Positions 12,001 to 24,000 of a stretch of DNA of 64,000 nt are shown in pieces (the first letter of the stretch is position 1; each line of letters begins with the position of its first letter). The stretch is from positions 2,542,001 through 2,606,000 of the forward strand of contig JAFEUB010000065.1 of assembly GCA_024529925.1 (NCBI GenBank), in the 5' to 3' direction. This DNA is from Ophthalmolycus amberensis (lineage: Eukaryota > Chordata > Actinopteri > Perciformes > Zoarcidae). A program made the translations under genes and the position numbers. Under the pieces are notes generated by a model that saw only the letters and a list, made by a program, of their open reading frames with translations, did not search any database and was not told the origin of the DNA.

Positions 12001-15000
12001 GACAAGTGGAAAGTTTCATGTGAAAACATCGATATTATGAAATGGTTAAATGATCAGAAAACACAAAGAGTGCTTTTCTACAAAGTACTTTTACATTGAT
12101 TATAACGAGCAACCTTTGAATGAATTCTCACCACATCCTTCTTCATCTGATCCATCCTGGCAGTCTCTCTTTCCATCACACAGCTGTTTTGGGTTGATGC
12201 ATAAAGAAGAACCTGGACACAGAACTGATGGGCTGATGCAGGCTGGCTTGGTGGGTGCAGGAGATTCATTCAAGGGGAGATTTTCTGCAAGAGTGGGAGT
12301 GGCAGCTTCTGCAGCTTCTAAAGATATTATTAGACATATTAAAATATAATTAAAGAAATAAGTCTTTCATCAGAAGAACAAACACCTTGCATCAATATTT
12401 TTTATAACTACCATTTTGCCACTAAGTGATCACATCTTGAGAAACTCACCACATCCTTGTTCATCAGATCCATCCATACAGTCAGTGTCGCCGTCACACA
12501 CGTGGCTGTACAAAACGCACTCTCTTCCATCATCACATGGCTTTGAGCCCAAACGGCACTTCAGGACGTTTGCTCGAGCTGCAGGAGAAGCTGAGCTCGG
12601 ACAGTCGACCTCGTCTGACCCATCGTGGCAGTGAGGGAGTCCGTCACACACCAGACTCCTTGAGACGCAGCTCCGACGGTCTTTGCAGCGGAAGTCAGCT
12701 ATGGAGGGTGAAAGAGGATTCAAAGACATGAGTGGAACTGTTTGGAATGTGCTCTATATACTGCAAATTTACATAATATGTTTCATTACCACCACCACTT
12801 CCATCATGAGACATTTGTTGGCAATTCAATTAAAAAGACATCACTTTTAATAACTTACTCTTGGAAGGGCATCTCCTTACACACTTCTCATCAGATCCAT
12901 CAGGGCAGTCTTTCTTTCCATCACACAGCTGTTTTGGGTTGATGCATATAGAAGAACCTGAACACAGAACTGATGGGCTGATGCAGGCTGGCTTGGTGGG
13001 TGCAGGAGATTCATTCAAGGGGAGATTATCTGCAGCATCCAAAAATATTACAAATATTAAGAGTTAGTCAAGTGGAAAGTTTCATGTGAAAACATCAAGA
13101 TATTATGAAATAGTTATATTATCAGAAACCAGTGGCAGGCCGTGCATTTTATACCTGGGCCTCCACTGTTGTCCTGCAGCTGAAATACCACATTATAACC
13201 ACATGACGGCGCCACAGTTATTATCAGTTTCTAAGGCTGTAACTATGTCCGTATTAACTGTACGTACCCATGTACGTAACGGTCGGTACGAGACTTGCAA
13301 TACCTTTGAATAGCACTAGAGCATTTGGAAAATGCAGAAGCTTATATTCAGGAAAAAATAGTTTTCTGCGCTCATGGAGGACAGTGGTTCTCAGCTGGTC
13401 TGGCTGTGGAACCCACCATCATTACTTAATGACAAGTCGCGGCCCAAAGAGATCGTCTTATGATTTTACTTTCACAACTTGAACATTGTATGTACTGCTC
13501 TGCAGTGTCTTTCCTCGTCTCAGCCCCCTGTGTCATGGTGTGTGGGACATCTAAGTCAGCATGCCCATATTTGGCTGGCTGAGCTGCATCACGTGATGTG
13601 ATTTACTACCCGACTAAGCCTCTGCTGTTAAGTTTCGTTTCACGATAGTGACGCGCTCGCCCACTGTCCAATCACAGCACACTATGCACCTCGCGGCAGC
13701 GCTGCATGGACACTGAGCTGCACGTAATGCCGACATCATTATAGGCCGGCTAGCAGGTGCTGACACGTCAAAGAATATGCCCAACATGTCAAACTAAAGA
13801 TCTGATTGGTTGGACACTATGACAATCAACAATATCGTCTCCATTTACTTTAATCTGCACTGGATGCACCTGAGACTCAGCAGGCCTCTGCTCTTACCTA
13901 GAGACAGAGGTGAGATCTGATTGGATAAAAGATCTACTTAAAACAAGCTGCACTGGAAGCAGAGCAACTGAGGAAGACAGTAGCTGTGCAATGAGAAAAT
14001 AAGATAATGGGAAAAATATTTTTATAAATTCTAATACATGTAGTGTATTTAAGAAAAATTATAAAATATACATGGCTTTGTGATTCTGTTTAGGCCAGCA
14101 GAGAAGGCCTTGCAGGCCCTGACGGCCCACCACTGTCAGAAACCACAAAGAGTATTTCTCTACAAAGTACTTTTACATCGATCATAAAGAGCAACCTTTG
14201 AATGAATACTCACCACATCCTTCTTCATCTGATCCGTCCCGGCAATGTCTCTTTCCATCACAAACGAGACTGAAGAGAACACATTGTGTCCCGTCGCCAC
14301 ACAGTCTGGAGCCCATGCGACACTTCAGGACGTCTGCCTGAGCTGCAGGAGGAGCTGCGCTCGGACAGTCGACCTCATCAGATCCAGCAGGGCAGTCTCT
14401 CTTTCCATCACACAGCTGTTTTGGGTTGATGCATAAAGAAGAACCTGGACACAGAACTGATGGGCTGATGCAGGCTGGCTTGGTGGGTGCAGGAGATTTG
14501 TTCAAGGGGAGATTTTCTGCAACAGTGGGAGTGGCAGCTTCTGCAGCATCTAAAAACATTAGACATATTAAAATATATTTACAGAATTAAATAAAGGTTT
14601 CTTATCAAACGGATTGCATCAATATTGTTATAACTACCATTTTTCCAATAAAAGATTACATCTTGAGAAACTCACCACATCCTTGTTCATCAGATCCATC
14701 CATACAGTCAGTGTCTCCGTCACACACGTGGCTGTACAAAACGCACTCTCTTCCATCATCACATGGCTTTGAGCCCAAACGGCACTTCAGGACATTTGCT
14801 CGAGCAGCAGGAGAAGCTGAGCTCGGACAGTCGACCTCGTCTGACCCATCGTGGCAGTGAGGGAGTCCGTCACACACCAGACTCCTTGAGACGCAGCTCC
14901 GACGGTCTTTGCAGCGGAAGTCAGCTATGGAGGGTGAAAGAGGATTCAAAGACATGAGCGGAACTGTTTGGAATGTGCTCTGTATACTGCAAATTTACAG

Positions 15001-18000
15001 AATATCTTTCATTAACACCACCACTTCCATCATGACACATTTGTTGGCAATTAAATTAAAAAGACATCACTTTTAATAACTTACTCTTGGAAGGGCATCT
15101 CCTTACACACTTCTCATCAGATCCATCAGGGCAGTCTTTCTTTCCATCACACAGCTGTTTTGGGTTGATGCATATAGAAGAACCTGAACACAGAACTGAT
15201 GGGCTGATGCAGGCTGGCTTGGTGGGTGCAGGAGATTCATTCAAGGGGAGATTTTCTGCAGCATCCAAAAATATTAAGAGTTAGTCAAGTGGAAGGTTTC
15301 ATGTGAAACCATCAAGATATTATGAAATAGTTATATTATCAGAAACCACAAAGAGTGCTTCTCTACAAAGTACTTTTACATTGATCATAAAGAGCAACCT
15401 TTGAATGAACACTCACCACATCCTTCTTCATCTGATCCGTCCCGGCAGTCTCTCTTTCCATCACACAGCTGTTTTGGGTTGATGCATAAAGAAGAACCTG
15501 GACACAGAACTGATGGGCTGATGCAGGCTGGCTTGGTGGGTGCAGGAGATTCATTCAAGGGGAGAATTTCTGCAAGAGTGGGAGTGGCAGCTTCTAAAGC
15601 TATTATTAGACATATTAAAACATAATTAAAGAACTAAATAAGTTTTTCATCAGAAGAACAAACACCTTGCATCAATATTTTTTATAACCACCATTTTTCC
15701 AATAAAAGATTACAGCTTGAGAAACTCACCACATCCTTGTTCATCAGATCCATCCACACAGTCAGTGTCTCCGTCACACACGTGGCTGTACAAAACGCAC
15801 TCTCTTCCATCATCACATGGCTTTGAGCCCAAACGGCACTTCAGGACGTTTGCTCGAGCAGCAGGAGAAGCTGAGCTCGGACAGTCGACCTCGTCTGACC
15901 CATCGTGGCAGTGAGGGAGTCCGTCACACACCAGACTCCTTGAGACGCAGCTCCGACGGTCTTTGCAGCGGAAGTCAGCTATGGAGGGTGAAAGAGGATT
16001 CAAAGACATGAGTGGAACGGTTTGCAGTATACAGAGCAAATTCCAAATGTACATAATATCTTTCATTAACACCACCACTTCCATCATGACACATTTATTG
16101 TCAATTCAATTAAAAAGATAACACTTTTAATAACTTACTCTTGGAAGGGCATCTCCTTACACACTTCTCATCAGATCCATCAGGGCAGTCTTTCTTTCCA
16201 TCACACAGCTGTTTAGGGTTGATGCATATAGAAGAACCTGAACACAGAACTGATGGGCTGATGCAGGCTGGCTTGGTGGGTCCAGGAGATTCATTCAAGG
16301 GGAGATTTTCTGCAGCATCCAAAAATATTATTACAAATATTAAGCGTTAGACAAGTGGAAAGTTTCATGTGAAAACATCAAGATATTATGAAATAGTTAA
16401 ATTATCAGAAACCACAAAGAGCTTCTCTACAAAGTACTTTTACATTGATCATAAAGAGCAACCTTTGAATGAACACTCACCACATCCTTCTTCATCTGAT
16501 CCGTCCCGGCAGTCATTCTTTCCATCACACAGCTGTTTTGGGTTGATGCATAAAGAAGAACCTGGACACAGAACTGATGGGCTGATGCAGGCTGGCTTGG
16601 TGGGTGCAGGAGATTCATTCAAGGGGAGATTTTCTGCAACAGTGGGAGTGGCAGCTTCTGCAGCTTCTAAAGATATTATTAGACATATTAAAATATATTT
16701 ACAGAATTAAATAAAGGTTTCTTATCAAATGGATTGCATCAATATTTTTATAACTACCATTTTTCCAATAAAGATTACATCTTGAGAAACTCACCACATC
16801 CTTGTTCATCAGATCCATCCATACAGTCAGTGTCGCCGTCACACACGTGGCTGTACAAAACGCACTCTCTTCCATCATCACATGGCTTTGAGCCCAAACG
16901 GCACTTCAGGACGTTTGCTCGAGCAGCAGCAGAAGCTGAGCTCGGACAGTCGACCTCGTCTGAGCCATCGTGGCAGTGAGGGAGTCCGTCACACACCAGA
17001 CTCCTTGAGACGCAGCTCCGACGGTCTTTGCAGCGGAAGTCAGCTATGGAGGGTGAAAGAGGATTCAAAGACATGAGCGGAACTGTTTGGAATGTGCTCT
17101 ATATACTGCAAATTTACAGAATATCTTTCATTAACACCACCACTTCCATCATGACACATTTGTTGGCAATTCAATTAAAAAGATATCACTTTTAATAACT
17201 TACTCTTGGAAGGGCATCTCCTTACACACTTCTCATCAGATCCATCAGGGCAGTCTTTCTTTCCATCACACAGCTGTTTTGGGTTGATGCATATAGAAGA
17301 ACCTGAACACAGAACTGATGGGCTGATGCAGGCTGGCTTGGTGGGTGCAGGAGATTCATTCAAGGGGAGATTTTCTGCAGCATCCAAAAATATTAAGAGT
17401 TAGTCAAGTGGAAGGTTTCATGTGAAACCATCAAGATATTATGAAATAGTTCTATCATCAGAAACCACAAAGAGAGTTTCTCTACAAAGCACTTTTACAT
17501 TGATCATAAAGAGCAACCTTTGAATGAATACTCACCACATCCTTCTTCATCTGATCCGTCCCGGCAATGTCTCTTTCCATCACAAACGAGACTGAAGAGA
17601 ACACATTGTGTCCCGTCGCCACACAGTCTGGAGCCCATGCGACACTTCAGGACGTCTGCCTGAGCTGCAGGAGGAGCTGCGCTCGGACAGTCGACCTCAT
17701 CAGATCCAGCAGGGCAGTCTCTCTTTCCATCACACAGCTGTTTTGGGTTGATGCATAAAGAAGAACCTGGACACAGAACTGATGGGCTGATGCAGGCTGG
17801 CTTGGTGGGTGCAGGAGATTTGTTCAAGGGGAGATTTTCTGCAACAGTGGGAGTGGCAGCTTCTGCAGCATCTAAAAACATTAGACATATTAAAATATAT
17901 TTACAGAATTAAATAAAGGTTTCTTATCAAACGGATTGCATCAATATTGTTATAACTACCATTTTTCCAATAAAAGATTACATCTTGAGAAACTCACCAC

Positions 18001-21000
18001 ATCCTTGTTCATCAGATCCATCCATACAGTCAGTGTCTCCGTCACACACGTGGCTGTACAAAACGCACTCTCTTCCATCATCACATGGCTTTGAGCCCAA
18101 ACGGCACTTCAGGACATTTGCTCGAGCAGCAGGAGAAGCTGAGCTCGGACAGTCGACCTCGTCTGACCCATCGTGGCAGTGAGGGAGTCCGTCACACACC
18201 AGACTCCTTGAGACGCAGCTCCGACGGTCTTTGCAGCGGAAGTCAGCTATGGAGGGTGAAAGAGGATTCAAAGACATGAGCGGAACTGTTTGGAATGTGC
18301 TCTGTATACTGCAAATTTACAGAATATCTTTCATTAACACCACCACTTCCATCATGACACATTTGTTGGCAATTAAATTAAAAAGACATCACTTTTAATA
18401 ACTTACTCTTGGAAGGGCATCTCCTTACACACTTCTCATCAGATCCATCAGGGCAGTCTTTCTTTCCATCACACAGCTGTTTTGGGTTGATGCATATAGA
18501 AGAACCTGAACACAGAACTGATGGGCTGATGCAGGCTGGCTTGGTGGGTGCAGGAGATTCATTCAAGGGGAGATTTTCTGCAGCATCCAAAAATATTAAG
18601 AGTTAGTCAAGTGGAAGGTTTCATGTGAAACCATCAAGATATTATGAAATAGTTATATTATCAGAAACCACAAAGAGTGCTTCTCTACAAAGTACTTTTA
18701 CATTGATCATAAAGAGCAACCTTTGAATGAACACTCACCACATCCTTCTTCATCTGATCCGTCCCGGCAGTCTCTCTTTCCATCACACAGCTGTTTTGGG
18801 TTGATGCATAAAGAAGAACCTGGACACAGAACTGATGGGCTGATGCAGGCTGGCTTGGTGGGTGCAGGAGATTCATTCAAGGGGAGAATTTCTGCAAGAG
18901 TGGGAGTGGCAGCTTCTAAAGCTATTATTAGACATATTAAAACATAATTAAAGAACTAAATAAGTTTTTCATCAGAAGAACAAACACCTTGCATCAATAT
19001 TTTTTATAACCACCATTTTTCCAATAAAAGATTACAGCTTGAGAAACTCACCACATCCTTGTTCATCAGATCCATCCACACAGTCAGTGTCTCCGTCACA
19101 CACGTGGCTGTACAAAACGCACTCTCTTCCATCATCACATGGCTTTGAGCCCAAACGGCACTTCAGGACGTTTGCTCGAGCAGCAGGAGAAGCTGAGCTC
19201 GGACAGTCGACCTCGTCTGACCCATCGTGGCAGTGAGGGAGTCCGTCACACACCAGACTCCTTGAGACGCAGCTCCGACGGTCTTTGCAGCGGAAGTCAG
19301 CTATGGAGGGTGAAAGAGGATTCAAAGACATGAGTGGAACGGTTTGCAGTATACAGAGCAAATTCCAAATGTACATAATATCTTTCATTAACACCACCAC
19401 TTCCATCATGACACATTTATTGTCAATTCAATTAAAAAGATAACACTTTTAATAACTTACTCTTGGAAGGGCATCTCCTTACACACTTCTCATCAGATCC
19501 ATCAGGGCAGTCTTTCTTTCCATCACACAGCTGTTTAGGGTTGATGCATATAGAAGAACCTGAACACAGAACTGATGGGCTGATGCAGGCTGGCTTGGTG
19601 GGTCCAGGAGATTCATTCAAGGGGAGATTTTCTGCAGCATCCAAAAATATTATTACAAATATTAAGCGTTAGACAAGTGGAAAGTTTCATGTGAAAACAT
19701 CAAGATATTATGAAATAGTTAAATTATCAGAAACCACAAAGAGCTTCTCTACAAAGTACTTTTACATTGATCATAAAGAGCAACCTTTGAATGAACACTC
19801 ACCACATCCTTCTTCATCTGATCCGTCCCGGCAGTCATTCTTTCCATCACACAGCTGTTTTGGGTTGATGCATAAAGAAGAACCTGGACACAGAACTGAT
19901 GGGCTGATGCAGGCTGGCTTGGTGGGTGCAGGAGATTCATTCAAGGGGAGATTTTCTGCAACAGTGGGAGTGGCAGCTTCTGCAGCTTCTAAAGATATTA
20001 TTAGACATATTAAAATATATTTACAGAATTAAATAAAGGTTTCTTATCAAATGGATTGCATCAATATTTTTATAACTACCATTTTTCCAATAAAGATTAC
20101 ATCTTGAGAAACTCACCACATCCTTGTTCATCAGATCCATCCATACAGTCAGTGTCGCCGTCACACACGTGGCTGTACAAAACGCACTCTCTTCCATCAT
20201 CACATGGCTTTGAGCCCAAACGGCACTTCAGGACGTTTGCTCGAGCAGCAGCAGAAGCTGAGCTCGGACAGTCGACCTCGTCTGAGCCATCGTGGCAGTG
20301 AGGGAGTCCGTCACACACCAGACTCCTTGAGACGCAGCTCCGACGGTCTTTGCAGCGGAAGTCAGCTATGGAGGGTGAAAGAGGATTCAAAGACATGAGC
20401 GGAACTGTTTGGAATGTGCTCTATATACTGCAAATTTACAGAATATCTTTCATTAACACCACCACTTCCATCATGACACATTTGTTGGCAATTCAATTAA
20501 AAAGATATCACTTTTAATAACTTACTCTTGGAAGGGCATCTCCTTACACACTTCTCATCAGATCCATCAGGGCAGTCTTTCTTTCCATCACACAGCTGTT
20601 TTGGGTTGATGCATATAGAAGAACCTGAACACAGAACTGATGGGCTGATGCAGGCTGGCTTGGTGGGTGCAGGAGATTCATTCAAGGGGAGATTTTCTGC
20701 AGCATCCAAAAATATTAAGAGTTAGTCAAGTGGAAGGTTTCATGTGAAACCATCAAGATATTATGAAATAGTTCTATCATCAGAAACCACAAAGAGAGTT
20801 TCTCTACAAAGCACTTTTACATTGATCATAAAGAGCAACCTTTGAATGAATACTCACCACATCCTTCTTCATCTGATCCGTCCCGGCAATGTCTCTTTCC
20901 ATCACAAACGAGACTGAAGAGAACACATTGTGTCCCGTCGCCACACAGTCTGGAGCCCATGCGACACTTCAGGACGTCTGCCTGAGCTGCAGGAGGAGCT

Positions 21001-24000
21001 GCGCTCGGACAGTCGACCTCATCAGATCCAGCAGGGCAGTCTCTCTTTCCATCACACAGCTGTTTTGGGTTGATGCATAAAGAAGAACCTGGACACAGAA
21101 CTGATGGGCTGATGCAGGCTGGCTTGGTGGGTGCAGGAGATTTGTTCAAGGGGAGATTTTCTGCAACAGTGGGAGTGGCAGCTTCTGCAGCATCTAAAAA
21201 TATTAGACATATTAAAATATATTTACAGAATTAAATAAAGGTTTCTTATCAAACGGATTGCATCAATATTGTTAGAGCCACCATTTTCCAGTAACAGTGA
21301 TTACATCTTGAGAAACTCACCACATCCTTGTTCATCAGATCCATCCATACAGTCAGTGTCTCCGTCACACACGTGGCTGTACAAAACGCACTCTCTTCCA
21401 TCATCACATGGCTTTGAGCCCAAACGGCACTTCAGGACGTTTGCTCGAGCTGCAGGAGAAGCTGAGCTCGGACAGTCGACCTCGTCTGACCCATCGTGGC
21501 AGTGAGGGAGTCCGTCACACACCAGACTCCTTGAGACGCAGCTCCGACGGTCTTTGCAGCGGAAGTCAGCTATGGAGGGTGAAAGAGGATTCAAAGACAT
21601 GAGTGGAACTGTTTGGAATGTGCTCTATATACTGCAAATTTACAGAATATCTTTCATTAACACCACCACTTCCATCATGACACATTTGTTGGCAATTAAA
21701 TTAAAAAGACATCACTTTTAATAACTTACTCTTGGAAGGGCATCTCCTTACACACTTCTCATCAGATCCATCAGGGCAGTCTTTCTTTCCATCACACAGC
21801 TGTTTTGGGTTGATGCATATAGAAGAACCTGAACACAGAACTGATGGGCTGATGCAGGCTGGCTTGGTGGGTGCAGGAGATTCATTCAAGGGGAGATTTT
21901 CTGCAGCATCCAAAAATATTAAGAGTTAGTCAAGTGGAAGGTTTCATGTGAAACCATCAAGATATTATGAAATAGTTATATTATCAGAAACCACAAAGAG
22001 TGCTTCTCTACAAAGTACTTTTACATTGATCATAAAGAGCAACCTTTGAATGAACACTCACCACATCCTTCTTCATCTGATCCGTCCCGGCAGTCTCTCT
22101 TGCCATCACACAGCTGTTTTGGGTTGATGCATAAAGAAGAACCTGGACACAGAACTGATGGGCTGATGCAGGCTGGCTTGGTGGGTGCAGGAGATTCATT
22201 CAAGGGGAGAATTTCTGCAAGAGTGGGAGTGGCAGCTTCTGCAGCTTCTAAAGATATTATTAGACATATTAAACATAATTAAAGAAATAAATAAGTTTTT
22301 CATCAGAAGAACAAACACCTTGCATCAATATTTTTTATAACCACCATTTTTCCAATAAAAGATTACAGCTTGAGAAACTCACCACATCCTTGTTCATCAG
22401 ATCCATCCATACAGTCAGTGTCTCCGTCACACACGTGGCTGTACAAAACGCACTCTCTTCCATCATCACATGGCTTTGAGCCCAAACGGCACTTCAGGAC
22501 GTTTGCTCGAGCTGCACGAGGAGCTAAGGTTGGACAGTCGACCTCGTCTGAGCCACCGCGACAATGAGAACGACCGTCACAAAGGAGATTCCTGGAGATA
22601 CAGCTCCCACTGTCCTTGCACTTGAAATCGTCTACAATTGGAAATTGTGGCAGAGAAGAAAAGATTATTAGTTTTAAAAGCTGGGAGACTCAAGTTATCA
22701 GTCGAGACAGTGATGAATAAGTTTACTTCTCACATGGGTTGAAAAACGCACAAGCGATACCGAGACTTTACCTTTAGAAGGACATGAGGTTACACAAAAA
22801 TCCTCATCGTCTCCGTCGGGGCAGTCCTTTTTCCCGTCACACAGCTGGGCCTGCGAGAGGCAGACTGACGTGTGTCGGCACAGCACAGAGGGTTCATTGC
22901 AGACTGGAGTATTGGGCACTATGGAGCGTAAAGGAATCGAGCAAATTAAGAAGTAAGTCACTATAAATCTGTGCTTTTCATATAAATGTTCTCTACCACA
23001 AATTTCTATGTCAGTGTGCTTTGAAAAACTGTTGCCGTCCTCGACGAGTGCCAATCCTGTTTTTACTTTGTTCAGGCAATGAAATGCCGTGTGTCACTTA
23101 AGGATTCTTATCAGAATAGAAAAGTCTCATATCTTCAATGCATTCCTGCTGTATACAGTGTTGTTAAATGACTGATGCCTGGAACTTGAATTAAAGGCTG
23201 TGTGAAAAATAAATAAACTTCTTGCTGTATATTGGCTTTTGTGTGCAGCTGACTATTAGAATAAATAAAAAGCATGCATCTGTATCCATAGGTTTATTCC
23301 CTCTGTGACAGATTAACTTAGTCTGACCTGTACGGACGTCCGCGAGTGCAGCGATTACACCGAACACGTGACCTCTCACGGTCACGTCTCGGACGAGGCT
23401 TCCATCGCGCCGGTCCCACAGAGTCATGACATCATCAGAGAGGGACAGCAGGAAGGGCTCTAGCGCAGCCACGATTGAGCCAGAAATGTTCCATCTCCTG
23501 CCGGCTCGGTGGCTTCTTTCCTCCAGCAAACTCATTGTTGCCAAACCTGAAAACAAAAAAAAGTGAGAGACTCAAAACTCATTCAACAGGCCTGTACTGT
23601 GGAAATATACCATCAGACATCACCAGATTTAAAGCTCTTGACTGTTTGAGCCAAAGCAACAGTTTTGATAAACTGCCTAACCTTAGTAGTGACTCAAAGC
23701 ATTGTTTATTACTGCACCTTAACTCATACAACATAATCAATAACTCACCCAGATTAAATCACTTGGTTTTTTTAAAAACTTATATTGGGTCAAGCTCTGT
23801 CTGGTGAGTCACAGCTGGAGAGGCCTTTCGGCAACAACATTTTAGCGCTCTGATCTACAGAAGTCACCGACTGACTGACCTGCCCCTTTAGAGTTCCAGA
23901 GCAGACTATTAGCCCTGAGGTCGAAGGCGACGTTCCCCCTGACTCCTGCTAAGCGCAGCAGCTCTTTGGCTTTGCCTCCCATCATGCTCATGGTGAGGAC

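Noticed and set aside
13270..13482. Small open frames inside the hAT-like element
   Set aside because: Too short, with no transposase motif; the element is non-autonomous.
14190..20833. Retrovirus-like direct long repeats (LTR pair) as an explanation of the identical 3.3-kb blocks
   Set aside because: The blocks are directly adjacent, contain host exons, lack TG...CA ends and have no viral genes between them.
8400..22900. Regularly spaced repeats could suggest a CRISPR array or satellite
   Set aside because: The repeated units are spliced exons with LDLa coding sequence, canonical borders and related introns; the host is a vertebrate.
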